Part shown: positions 11,165 through 23,678 of the stretch, piece by piece
Layout of the letters: every line of letters begins with the position of its first letter
Numbering within the stretch: the stretch's first letter is position 1
Assembly (NCBI GenBank): GCA_016617855.1
Contig: JAECUM010001099.1
Location: 62,001-126,000 of the forward strand
Direction: 5' to 3'
DNA: 64,000 nt
Origin: Megalonaias nervosa
Taxonomy: Eukaryota; Mollusca; Bivalvia; Unionida; Unionidae
Notes under the pieces: generated by a model
Databases searched by the model: none
Told to the model about the DNA's origin: nothing
The model's input: only the letters and a program-made list of their open reading frames with translations
Translations under genes and position numbers: made by a program

Positions 11165-11952
11165 TGATTACTATACTAGTCCTACCACGTAAGACCCATC
11201 AGTGAGTGATGGGTCTTACTGCCTAACTAATGGTGCTGTGTAGTGTATTTTGATGTCGACTAACAGTGTAACGAAGTCAAATTTTCAGGAATATCACACA
11301 TAACTGGCAACCAATAACAACGCTTTTCTATAAAGTAAAGTTATAATGTTTTTGTCAGACTGTACTTACCCTGAGGACTTTTCTCTAATAAATTCAAATT
11401 CTCACAAAAGAAATGGACCTGTTTTCAAAGTTTTGTTGGCCTATATTTCAGTTGGCTGGAAAGTGATGAAAGTTGGGAATGCTGAAATCGGGTTAAGTTG
11501 AAATATTATTCTTTAACGAAATGAATAAAAATATATTATGCCTATTGGAATTGTAAGCATTGTTTCATTTTGTTCACGAAACATATCTCACATATGAACC
11601 CACTTGAACATACTTCGGCGTACCTCGACTACCGTCGCAATGCAACAAATTCAAAAGTATGTCAATGGAACATGAAAATGCGTCCATTTGCTAGTGTCAT
11701 ATTTTGATTCCACCAGGATAAAAACAGCACAGTAAGTATATTAATTACACACGCATTAGTGGTAGAGTGTCGATATAGGCTGCCAAGTGTGTGAAATATT
11801 CCTGAAACTTTGACTACTGGTTCCGATGTCAGCGACATCGGAACACACTATGCAAGGCCATTATTTGGGTAGTAAGACATAGCACTTAAACAAAAACAAC
11901 ATGTGCTATGTCTCACATTGTAGGACTGCTTACTATACTAACTCTCCCAGCA
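11165..11952. mobile_element. Foldback-type inverted-repeat element with nested hairpins
   Basis: The left half (11165-11315) is an imperfect inverted copy of the right half (11780-11952). The inner arms match over AGTCAAATTTTCAGGAATAT (11273-11292) against its complement at 11792-11811. Each arm also holds its own hairpin. The left one is GTAAGACCCATCA / TGATGGGTCTTAC (11189-11219, loop of 5). The right one is GTAAGACATAGCAC / GTGCTATGTCTCAC (11872-11916, loop of 17). The right arm has a further palindrome, TTCCGATGTC / GACATCGGAA (11821-11843). No transposase frame lies inside, so it would be non-autonomous. The class is unknown. Confidence 0.65.
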
Positions 11953-12935
11953 CTGACTGACTGACCTCCACCTGCAAAAAAATCCTGAAACACCCCCCGT
12001 GCAAAAAATCCTGCAGGCTCCATGTGCATAAGCTCTCTTATTGTCCTTACAATATCTACTGGTGTTTATTAACAAATGGACAAAGGACTTCACAGACCAT
12101 ACCTTTAAATATTATTGTTAATTAGTTCTCCTTGTTAATTCCATCAGTGACAGTCACCATAACAAAACACCACATGCATTTTAAAACAAGTTCAGAAGTC
12201 CTTGGATGTTTTCTCATCCAACAAAAATTACATCCCAGTACATGCTAAAGTGAAGACCACAGACCATTGGACAACTAGTCTTCTTGTTTCATTATAGTCA
12301 TACAAACATAAAATACAAAAACCTTGTCATTTTCCATCGTAAATTTGAAAGTCACAGACTCTGTTAAATCAATTTGTATATATACATATACTATCTTTTA
12401 AGTGCTTGTTCTGTCTTGACTTGGATATAATTAACATTTTATTGCAAATCTATTCTATGATATACCCCACTATTATCTTTAGTGGTGAGTTTGAATAACA
12501 AGTAATGCGTATGATCGCTTGTCCTTATAACATCTGCTGTATGGACAACGGCTTCAATAGCACATTGACAGATTTTCATTTCCCTAAAGAAAGCCTCATT
12601 TCCCTACTGGCTGATTTGACCTCTTCTGTTGATTCTTGCCCTCAATCTGGTTTCAACTGGAATAACCAAAGCACTAAACATGTTTAATTACCGTGTAAAT
12701 AACACTGTATAGCCATGTGGTTGTTGTGACAATGTACATCATAATTAAAACAAGAATGAATTGTTGATTTAGCGGTGTTTATTGATAATGGAATATAGTA
12801 GGGTTGTAATGCATGAGGATTCTCACACTCATCAGGTAACTGAAAATACTGTCTTTTTTCTCTTTGCAAAAGCTACAAATAAAAATCACCCTGAATAAAT
12901 AGTCTTGTATACTGACAAAATTCTGTTTCATCTCT
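11953..12935. other. Unassigned intron sequence
   Basis: No convincing coding, RNA or repeat signal was found in this stretch. Confidence 0.45.
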
Positions 12936-13757
<822 letters not shown>

Positions 13758-13828
13758 TAATGTGGCAGTTTATAGTGATGTCTAGAACTGGGGCATCATG
13801 CTGCAGACATGCAGCATCGTGTCCCACA
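13758..13828 (-). repeat. SINE-tail fragment
   Basis: In reverse orientation this segment matches 44092-44150, the distal part of the tRNA-headed repeat at 43905-44155. Shared words include GGCAGTTTATAGTGATGTCT-like and ATCATGCTGCAGACATG-like stretches. Confidence 0.5.
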
Positions 13829-13859
13829 AATGACATTTAATTAGTAAACAACAAAATAA

Positions 13860-14569
13860 ATAGACAATATTTCTCTATGATTAAATATTAAATATTCAGA
13901 TTATTATTAATGCAGGTAAACATTTACTTCAAATTGAATGTTGGATATTAGTATTTCACTTGGAAATTTCTAAACTTGTTGACAACTCTGACTGTTTTAG
14001 AGAGGAGACTGACCTACATCATGCTCTGTTATTGTGTCTTAGCTTTTTATATCAGTGTTGTTTACTTTAAAAATTATTCATTTTTGCCTTAACATCCAAT
14101 GTTGAATCAATGTTATTGTTGTGTTTAGTTTTTAATTTGGGTGGTTTTATTTAAATTTTTCACTGGAATTACAAAGTGTTCAATAACACTTCTTGGACTA
14201 AATCATTAATTTGGAATTATAGTGAATTCAGTCAAGAACATTTTGGATTATATCATTGTGATACATCAAAAGACTGTTAGCACACCACCACATTCCAGGT
14301 AATTATTACATTAGCACATCTGAGACTACAGGCACATCAACACATTCAATGTTGGAATTTATTTGGAACACCACTGGAATTCAATTGGAACTTCATACAT
14401 TCAAGTTTTGATAGAACTTTTATAACTATTTGCAATTTAATTCACAATACTATAAGTTCTTTTAAATTTTCACTTTGTATAGAATAAAAATAAATTATTT
14501 CTTGAATTTTACAAAACTTATTGGTTTTCACTTTTCTGTTACTTAGTTTAACACAAAAGAGTCATAACA
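13860..14569 (+). mobile_element. 5'-truncated solo LTR (Gmr1-like LTR family)
   Basis: The sequence is collinear with the solo LTRs at 18727-19465 and 57164-58086. Shared landmarks are the CATCAAAAGACTGTTAGCAC block, the TTGAATTTTACAAAACTT block and the terminal GAGTCATAACA. The 5' part with TGTTATGTAT is missing or too diverged to place. Confidence 0.6.
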
Positions 14570-15539
14570 ATACTGAAGTGAAAGTTTCATTCCTCCAAGA
14601 TTAAGTGACAATTCATTTGCGTCAACATAGAGGCTTTCTGAAGGGGAAGTTCTAAATGCACCTGGACAATGTCAGAAGTCCATGATTCTGTATCAGATCA
14701 AACATCTGCAGGAAAGATTTACAAACTGATCTGTACACAACTGAGCCCTAGTAATGTTTTGACCATATTAAACACCTGTATAACTGTATAACCTGAGCAT
14801 GACCTTCTGATCTGCTCCCCAGTCTGTGTTTCTCATGAGCTTTATTAAGTCCAGGGAATCTACGTGGGAAGAAATATATGCATATTGTCCACTAACATGT
14901 TACATGATCATCACAGTTTTCTATTAATCAAAATTGATCTTTTTACATGTTGAAGTAATATTCCAGCTACCTGTGTTCACAAAGAAAACAATGTTACAAA
15001 ACCGTATCCTCAACATGTTTATTTTCTATAAATTCATCACTAAAATTTGGAATTTGGAATTTTCAATAAAATTTTTTTAATAATTCTACAAATTCCTGTA
15101 TCCCTGCAGGTCAGACATTGTAATTCACCACACAGAACTTCTCTAAATCATCTCTTTATATACTGCCTATTCTCGAATTGACTAATGTGGTTGTCTATAC
15201 CTTCAATCTTTTCTGACTATATGAAGGTAGTTGCAATTAATAAAACTTCAGCAGTATCTGCATTTATGAAAGTTTCACTGACAGGTATTTTGCTGCAGAC
15301 TAAATTTTCTCCAACTGTTTCCATTCTGCATTTTTCTGGATATTTATAATTAGCAAAGCTGACTGACCAGGTTACAAGGACACTAGTCTCTTTTAGGCTG
15401 TTGGCCAAACCAGTCACATGTGCCACATGTGAAAAAGTGCTCGGCAAAGTATACAATTTTTATGTAACCCTTCTTGCTGCTACATCTGTTTTCTGGGTTT
15501 ACACATCTGGGTTCTTCAAGCATGACACAAATGGTTGTT
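14570..15539. other. Unassigned sequence
   Basis: No domain is recognised. Two overlapping minus-strand open frames (15580-15383, with several Cys residues, and 15456-15217) adjoin the hAT-like remnant and may be part of the same decayed element. Confidence 0.35.
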
Positions 15540-16560
15540 AAACTAAATTTGATTGGCACATTGTGCCCTGGAATAAGCATTATGCATAGTTTGAACCTTC
15601 CACCAATGAAGTTTTACAAATGCCTCTTTAAAGTATGGGCTACCTAGAAAACCCAAAATGTACAATTCCCCATGTGATTCATTATGTTTTTGTTCAGCAG
15701 ATACTTACTGATGATAGTGATGATGACAATGTTGTTTATAGTTATGAAGAATATCAGATTAGTGGAGCTGGAAAAGTGTTAATGGAAATACCAGTGAGTG
15801 ATTTTCAGCCTGGAAATGGTGCTAACTACGAAACAAATATAAATGTTGGATGGACAAAAATAGATGGCATGACAGTCAATCTCCCTTTCAGTGGTATTTC
15901 AAAATTAAATGTAGAAAGGGCAAAATACTGAGCCTAATTAAAATACAGACAATTTAAAAGTAGAATGTAATTTTAATTTTTTAATCAATCAATTTAATCC
16001 TGTAGATCATATACTACAAAACCATATATTCATATCAGGGTTAAGATAAACTGAATAAATAAGGATGAAAAGATGAAATTAAGAAATAAAGATATTCATT
16101 TGAACATCTCAGTCTGCACAAGCAGACTATGGCGTTGATGGACTAAAATCCCTAATACAGCATTATGGAACAGATAAGAAATCAGGCACAGCAGTCAGCA
16201 TGCTACTGATTCAAGAAAGCAATTTTATGTAAGTGAAAAATCCTATTTTGGAGCAGAAAAAGATAATATCTGTGAGCTCTGGAAAATTGTACATAACAGC
16301 CATAACTAACATCTTCAAACTGACAAAGCTATGTACAAGCCCTTTCAGAAGGAAGCACAGAACAATATTCATACACAGATAAGGAGCAGAGAATGCTCAG
16401 AAGTAATTAACAGATTAATACTTATTCAATGAGAGGTGACATCTTTGAAAGATTTTGATTTCAGAAGAGCTCTAAGAAGGAAGAGCAGGAATAAAGAGAG
16501 ACAGATATTGTAGTGTTAGGTAAATACTGAACTATGGCCATTTCCTCCTCCCCCTCCTTA
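15540..16560 (+). mobile_element. hAT-like transposon remnant, copy A
   Basis: The piece from about 16110 reads ADYGVDGLKSLIQHYGTDKK in one frame, and later frames give SEVINRLILI and LKDFDFRRALRR before KERQIL. This wording resembles the C-terminal dimerisation region of hAT-type transposases of the zinc-finger-862-like group (recalled, not searched). Upstream, an open frame at 15635-15931 includes GYLENPK and EEYQISGAGKVL. Three stretches of this copy recur in order on the minus strand at 58470-58338, 56292-56200 and 48880-48361, so it is one dispersed repeat family. Frameshifts and stops make it inactive. Confidence 0.5.
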
Positions 16561-17221
16561 TTTTCTACTCCCTACTTATTCTGGTGACAAAAGGTGAGGT
16601 CTCCCTTAAGATAAAATCCTGGAAGCATCTCTCCTTAAATTGTAGATGGGGAACATATTTGGAATTTCTCTTTTTATGTACAAATATTTAACCAGTGAAT
16701 GAAGGTGCTGATGGAATAAATAAAATTAGCACAGAATCAGTGAGGCAAATTTTGAACTACTCAAGTTTATCACCTTGTGTAAATTTTAAAAGAATGAAGA
16801 ATAGGGTTGGGTGTTGTCAATAGTTTTCCTTCTTCACTAACAAATACAAGTACCTGAGGCTGCAGCAGTTTATGCATCTGTAGGAAGTACAATGTGATAG
16901 ATTTTGTTGGTATTCATCCTCAATCCCATGCCTGGATTTGTTCCAGATGAGATTTTCTTTGCACAAATAAAACTGCATTATTTCTCCTGTTTACAAAGAT
17001 AACCTGGTAATGTCCTTTTAGTTAAAGTGAGACATGAAAATGGTAATAAGGTGTTTTCAAAGCATTCATGCCATGTAAAACAAAGGGCCTGGGGTCTAAA
17101 GTGAGTACCATTAAATGGTCTAAAATGATTAATAAAACTCACTGACAACCAACAGGTAGTCTGTTTGGAAGTATTTTTGTCATCTTGTCACCAATGAGAA
17201 TTGCATATAAATATATGATAG
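16561..17221. other. Unassigned intron sequence
   Basis: No coding or repeat signal is recognised. Confidence 0.4.
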
Positions 17222-18144
17222 TGTTACGTGTAGGCTCGTACAATATTAACAAGAGAAAAGAGTGAAGTCAACAAGCTTTGTATCTTTTAACAAAATAATT
17301 TATTTCCCTAGAAAACAATGTAAAAATTGGAAATAGGACTTATGGTTTGTGAATATAATCCAAAATTTAATCCTAAGAATGAAAAATACAAGTCCTATCA
17401 ATAAACAGTTCTAATAGAATCCAGGTTCGAATCTCGACGACGTTCCAATATGAAAGACGATGACATCAGATGTGGTCATTGTATAAATGGCAACAATTCC
17501 TCAATTGAATCACAGTTTATGTTTCTGAATAATTCCAGAATAAATTTCCACTGAATTTCTTTCTCCCAGAACTTTTTACAAAAAAAGTTCCACTCGTTTG
17601 GTTTTCTAGAGAATAAATTATTAAATTCCAAAAACAAATGAACTTCAAAAACAATCTGGTTTCAACAATAGAAACCTTTCAAGCCCTCAAGGTTTAAAAA
17701 TACAACTGACTGAAAAGCTCTCAGAAAGGGTATTAAATCCAACTAAAATATCCCGTTCTCGCGTGATAGGTCACGTGGTCTCTTAACACTTGAACAATGC
17801 AATAGGAAATATGAAATTTGTCACATAGGAAGAACAGCCCTATCCAGATTCTCACTCTGAAATAAATTTAAAAACAAAAAATTGTTTATTCAGACTATAC
17901 GTAGACTGAACTGACCTTGGCAATTGCCTATCGTTTTTACGTAGTGTTTACACTACTGCACACCAAGGTGAACTAAAAATAATGCTAATGTAACACCTTT
18001 TACGTTTTAGATAAACAACATTACTGAAAGAAAATATCGAATCCCGTGAAAATAATCATTACAATAAAATGTAATGAAACAAAAATAAAATAAAAAAGAA
18101 TTTTAAAACTAACACACAAGCAATTTAATTACATATAAGTAACA
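17222..18144 (-). mobile_element. Solo LTR of the Gmr1-like element
   Basis: A 923-bp sequence beginning TGTTACGTGTAGGCTCG and ending AAGTAACA on the plus strand. It is closely similar to both LTRs of the element at 23679-30351 and in the same (minus) orientation. No internal region adjoins it. The flanking tetranucleotides are ATAG and AAAG, a target duplication with one mismatch at best. Confidence 0.85.
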
Positions 18145-18726
18145 AAAGCTATATGTCTATCTATAATCTACATACTGGAAATACAGTATGTCAACATACA
18201 TAAAAGGGCACCACCTACCTTCCAAAGATGGAAAAACCATCAAGTTCATATGTGTATCAATATGTATCTTATCGCAGTCTGTGTATCATGAATTGTATCA
18301 ATATGCGGCACAGGGTTATCATTTCACCCCTACCATCAACATCATCAAATATTTACATTCAAACACAGATTTGTCCATTTCAATTTCTTAACTATCTTGA
18401 CACTGTTAGAAAATGGTACAGCACACTTTATGTATATTTGTATTGGAGAAGCACAGTGGAAAGTTTGAACAACATTAATAAAATGTAATAATCTTCAGAA
18501 GTTTTCAGTGCAAGTTATATTTCTGGACATGTATGAAGATATTATTTGGGATATGGAACTTGATGAACCATTGAAACAGAAATGAGTGTGAAAGAAATTT
18601 AAATAAAATTTCAAAATGAGATATGTGTATTCTATTACCTTCATTTTCTTATCAATGTAAATTTTTAATAATTTATTTATTTAACATGGCAAAGATTTAT
18701 TTAAATCTGTGATTGTCAAAATGGCC
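18145..18726. other. Unassigned intron sequence
   Basis: Two overlapping open frames (18188-18391 and 18228-18488) have no recognisable motif. Nothing else is seen. Confidence 0.4.
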
Positions 18727-19465
18727 TGTTATGTATTTAATTTGTATTATTTGTTGCTTTTCTTAATGATTATATGTTACAAATATTTGTATTTTGTACT
18801 TGACCTTGTCCAAAATAAGTTCACTATATACCTGACTAGCGCCATTGATTTTGCAGACATAATATGTAGCTAATATATTTCTCTGTGAGAATGGATTAAA
18901 TATTAGGATCATTATCAATGGAAGTAAACATGTTTATCTTAATCTGAGTCTAGGACATTGATATTCCCCATGGAAATACCAGTACTACCTGATTATTATA
19001 ATTTTAGTAACAGACTTTGTCTTGTTGACAACTCAGAATATTCTAGTAATGAACTTTTGACACTTATCCTGGTTTTATTTTTGTGTCTTAGCTTTATATA
19101 ATCTTGTTTATTTGAGAAATTACTTATTCATGCATTAACATCTGTAGCAGAATCAATCTGTTTGTTGTGTTCAGTATTTCATTTGGGCAGAAATATTTAT
19201 TCAAATTATTATTCACTGGAAATACAAACTTGCTCATCTATAACATTCTTCGACTGGAACATTAATTTGGAATCAGTGATTTCAGACAAGAACATTTTTT
19301 GATTATATTACAGTAACACATCAAAAGAATGTTAGCACATCACCACACTACAGGGCATTGGTACATTAGCATAACTGTTGGAAATAAAATAATTCTTGAA
19401 TTTTACAAAACTTGTTGGTTTTCACGCTGTTATGTTACTTATTTGAAGACCATAGAGTCGTAACA
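18727..19465 (+). mobile_element. Solo LTR, related family, with perfect 4-bp target duplication
   Basis: The sequence starts TGTTATGTATTTAATTTG and ends GAGTCGTAACA, the same TGTTA...TAACA ends as the Gmr1-like LTRs but with a different body. It is flanked by GGCC on both sides (18723-18726 and 19466-19469), a perfect 4-bp target-site duplication. Related copies are at 13860-14569 and 57164-58086. Confidence 0.8.
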
Positions 19466-20680
19466 GGCCTGAGAAGCTATCAGACTATCACAGTACCCAA
19501 GAAATGGAGTTAAAGCCATGTTAAAGAGTAACGGTTGCAACACTAGTCACATGCAAATATAACACCAAGTCTGTAATGGATTAGACCATAATTTTTAATA
19601 TGAATGGTTTAACAGTTGTTTTATTCTAATCCATTATAAAACCTTGATTTAGATTTGACTCAATTTTGTTCAGGCTTTACTTTAGAGGAAAATGTCTAAA
19701 TAACATGTATTTTAATAGTTACAATTACAGAATTTGCAGTTTTACATCTTTCCTCATTAAATCTTTTACCACATTTGGATTTAATTAAATTAATAAGGTA
19801 ACAGCAAGGCTCATATTGGTTTTGTTCCAATTATCACTTTTGTTGCTAAAGGTACTTTGCTATTGATTGCCATACAAGGAAACAATTTTTTTACATACCT
19901 ATAAATCCAGTCCTCATATTATAAGTCAGGAAAAAGGAAACAAACATATTTTTAAACCCTGACCTTAGATTGTGAATTAAACTGCATACTGATGTTTTTA
20001 TTTTTGTATATGGCATATATGTGTAAACAAAAAATACTGATGTTATTTTTTACTTGCTGCATTATGAATCTTAAGGTCACCAGATCACCAGAGAATGACT
20101 GGTGGACAATTTTTATTTACCAATTATGAACTTTCAATGGCAAATGCAACTATTTTACTCACAACTTGGAGTACTGTTCACACATCAGAATCAAATAACT
20201 ATCTTGTAAATGAGGGTATCAATAGTCACAGGTGGTGTAAAGTTATTACGTGATATGTAAGTCCCCTAGTATGGAATGACACAGAGTAAGTAGGAAACTT
20301 ATCTGGCTTGATGAGTGCATTGCCTATTAAGTTTCCTATTGACTCAATGTCATTCTATATGTTCTGTAGAAATCTGTCACTATTTGTACCTTGTCTGCTT
20401 GTGACCTGATGGACTAATAAGGGCTACAGCCTTGAAGATTTCTCTGCCAGCACAACTCAGCCATAAGGCAAGGTGGCAACCTGATCTCAAACCCACCAGC
20501 AAATCTATCCTGGAAATAAAGGGAGACAATAAAGAATGGGCAAGATAAATTTCAATTTAATGAAAGTAGCATCACTAATACTAATGTGAATACAAAATTT
20601 TTTCAAGAGATCCCATTTATCACTGGTTTCATTGTTTATAGCAAAAACTGGAACCCTTCCACAATCCATACATTTAAGTT
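19466..20680. other. Unassigned intron sequence
   Basis: No gene is seen. A short inverted repeat near 20272-20350 (AGTATGGAATGACA, TGTCATTCTATATG, with related TAGGAAACTT / AAGTTTCCTA inside) suggests a small palindromic MITE-like insertion of about 80 bp. Confidence 0.45.
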
Positions 20681-20900
20681 CATACACCTGCATATATGTC
20701 AAGTCCATTGGAAAACTGCAGACCCAGATCTGTAGTAACTGTTGCATAATGTGCCAGCAGATCTGGGTCTATGCAGTTTGTTATGAATAATCAGTAGGAC
20801 AAACAACATAGACCCTGATCTACCAGCAATTTATTCAACAGCATATTTGGGTCTGTGCAGTTTTCAGTTGACGTCAACTTACAAGTGAATATATATTGTA
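20681..20900. mobile_element. MITE family copy 1
   Basis: Shares body words such as GACCCAGATCTG and TCTGGGTCTATGCAGTTT and the end TCAACTTACAAGTGAATATAT with the copies at 35783-35980 and 36240-36454. The internal sequence is itself arranged as inverted segments. No coding capacity. Confidence 0.65.
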
Positions 20901-20933
20901 TTTTTAATGCTAATATACAGTCAAGTTAGATCT

Positions 20934-20936
<3 letters not shown>

Positions 20937-20987
<51 letters not shown>
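20937..20987. repeat. GA dinucleotide microsatellite
   Basis: An uninterrupted GA run of about 25 units. Confidence 0.95.
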
Positions 20988-20989
<2 letters not shown>

Positions 20990-21167
20990 CAGAAAATATT
21001 GAGTATACATTGAAGTGTACCATAAAAATGTTCCACAGATTTATGGAAATTAACTGTAAATTTATACATTAAAGTATTATTCATGTACCTGGGATTTCAC
21101 TGATGCTTGTCTTTGTTGAATTTGAATGATTTTATTATGAGGAACCTAAGTATTTAAAATAATATGT

Positions 21168-22355
21168 CATATCCATATATCTATCATCTTGTGTTATTGC
21201 CTATGCATCTATCAATATATTCCAATTACCATGGCATACCCATGTATCTCTCACCTTCTTGCCCATTCATCTATCAATATATTCCAATTACCGTGGCATA
21301 TCCATGTATCTATCACCTTGTCTTTCTGTCTATCCATCTACAGTATCAATATATTCAAATTACCATGGCATATCCATTGATCAATCACCTTGTCTTTCTG
21401 CCTATCCATCTATCAATATATTCAAATAACCATGGCCTTCCATATATCTATCGCCTTGTCTTTCTACCTAACCATCTATCTATTCAAATAACCATGGCAT
21501 ATCCATACACTGATCACCTTGTCTTTCTATCTATCCATCAATTAATATATTCATATTACCATGACATATCCACACACAGATCACCTTGTCTTTCTGCCCA
21601 TCAAAATATTCAAAGTACCGTGGCATATCCATACATCACATTGTCTTTCTGCCTAACCATCTATCAATATAGTCAAATAACCAAGGCATATCCATACAAT
21701 GATCACCTTGTCTTTCTGCCTATCCACCTATTAATATCTTCAAATTACCATGGCATATCCATCAACTGATCACCTTGTCTTTTTGCCTATCCATCAATAT
21801 AGTTAAATTACCATAGCATATCCAAGCATCAATCACCTTGCCTTTCTGCCTATCCATACATCAATATATTCAAATTACCATGGCATATCCATGCATCAAT
21901 CACCTTCTCATTCAAATTACCATTGCATATCCATGCATCAATCACCTTGTCTTTCTGCCTATCCATCTCTCTCAATATATTCAAATTATCATGGCATATC
22001 CATGCATCAATCACCTTCTCATTCAAATTACCATTGCATATCCATGCATCAATCACCTTGTCTTTCTGCCTATCCATCTCTCTCAATATATTCAAATTAC
22101 CATGGCATATCCATGCATCAATCACCTTGTCTTTCTGCCTATCCATCAATATATTCAAATTACCATGGCATATCCAAGCATCAATCGCCTTCTCTCTCTC
22201 TGCCTATTCATTTATCAATATCTTCAAATTACCATGGCATATCCATCCATCAATTACCTTGTCTTTCTGTCTATCTATCAATATACTCAAATTACCATGG
22301 CATATCCAAGCATCAATCAAATGTCTGTCTATTCATCTCTCAATATATTCAATAC
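21168..22355. repeat. Minisatellite, unit about 66-69 bp
   Basis: About 18 tandem units carrying the phrases ATATTCAAATTACCATGGCA, TATCCATGCATCAATCACC and TTGTCTTTCTGCCTATCCAT. Some units are shortened. Because the unit has few stop triplets and length changes are mostly multiples of three, several frames stay open (21164-21769, 21838-22371, 21891-22394 on plus, 22158-21850 on minus). I treat these as non-coding. Confidence 0.9.
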
Positions 22356-22510
22356 AGAAAATGTTCTTTGACCTTCCATATAACATTTAACTAAACTGCT
22401 ATCCATCCATACTTTCATCCATCCATCCATCCAATGATTATGAACTGTACTGCCTTTTCTGTAGAAACATTTTTACAAAAGCTCTCTGGACCTGAAATTA
22501 GAAGTAGTAA

Positions 22511-22774
22511 TGTTATCATGGCCCTAATGTGTTATTGTTATTTCATGTTATCATGGGCCAAAGGTGTTATTGTTATTTTATGTAATCATGGTCATAATGT
22601 GGTATTGTTATTTCATATTGTCATGGCCCTAAAGTGTTATTGTCATTTCATATTATACTGACCCTAATGTGTTATAGTTATTTCATGTTATCATGGGCTT
22701 AATGTGTTATTGTTATTTCATCTTCTGATGGTCCTAATGTGGCATTGTTATTTCATGTTATCCTGGTCCTAATA
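22511..22774. repeat. Minisatellite, unit 35 bp
   Basis: Seven and a half head-to-tail copies of a 35-bp unit with the core CATGGCCCTAATGTGTTATT. Two degenerate units of the same family occur at 31838-31905. Confidence 0.9.
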
Positions 22775-22781
22775 TTATAGA

Positions 22782-22895
22782 TTACTGCATTTGTATGGGA
22801 AAATATAACGAGTTTTTCTGAAAATGGTGCACTCCACAAGGTCATGCAGTATTTTCAGAAAAACGAGTTCATATTTTCTGATACAAATGCAGTAA
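22782..22895. mobile_element. Palindromic (foldback MITE-like) insertion
   Basis: The left arm 22782-22825 and right arm 22851-22895 are inverted complements over about 44 bp with only a few differences, around a 25-base centre. Arms begin TTACTGCATTTGTAT and end in TTTTTCTGAAAAT. It directly follows the 35-bp minisatellite. Confidence 0.75.
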
Positions 22896-23678
22896 CCTTT
22901 TTCTTATATGCTCATTTTATTTAACTACCAAAGGCTTAATAATAACATACATTACAAGAAACAATGTAGTTGAATTTATGCTTTATTCCAAAACAAATTC
23001 ACAACTGTAGATTCTTCAAGTCACAATAACTATTCATGCGCACATAGCTCCACCCAGCAACCTTTTAAATTCATAGCTTACCGCGCGCTCAGTCACTCAT
23101 TTAGACAAAAAATTCCATTTTGCTCCAACTAAAATTGAAATTTAAAGTCATATTATGAATGATTGCACCATTGAACAAAATTCTCTGCTGGTCAGGAATG
23201 GATGGATTTAGTTTTTCTGTCCATCCAGCTAAATTCTGATTATCTCTTTCCGAGTGTTTTTCGCACGATGTACATGTGGCTTGAGAGACCGCCACTGACA
23301 ACAAACTGCATAACTGTTTCTGTTCTGCCATTGATAGCTTATAATTGTAAGCTGGAAAAATATGAAAGCTGTTAATTTAAAATCTCGGGAAGATGCTGGA
23401 TTAAACCTTGTTTTTGGTGAACAACAAATTCTTTTCATTTTGGAGTGCAGTAAATTCTCCTTTGGAATGTGATTTTGGTTTGAAAATTGTAGTATGGAAT
23501 ATAGGCCTACATATTACAGTACACTTCCGTGATGTGGATCAGTATTTGGAAACTATGTAATTCTTATTAGCAGAAATAGCCCACAAAGTATATTTTGAGG
23601 AGATTCAGGATGCAGAAAGGCAAGTAGATTTATTCTCATTATTATTACCAGTTACTGATGAAATATTTTTAAGCCCAG
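22896..23678. other. Unassigned sequence
   Basis: A minus-strand open frame at 23331-23101 contains CTSCEKHSERDNQNLAGWTE, which faintly recalls the linker between endonuclease and reverse transcriptase in some LINEs. The evidence is too thin to call. Nothing else is recognised. Confidence 0.3.

Noticed and set aside
15540..16560. Intronless retrocopy of a gene whose exons lie at 58470, 56292 and 48880
   Set aside because: The minus-strand pieces are themselves broken by stops, lack splice sites, and share noncoding 3' sequence with copy A. A dispersed transposon split by later insertions explains the order better.
21164..22394. 201- and 177-codon open frames as a repetitive protein gene
   Set aside because: Several frames and the opposite strand are open over the same units, which fits a stop-poor minisatellite better than a gene.
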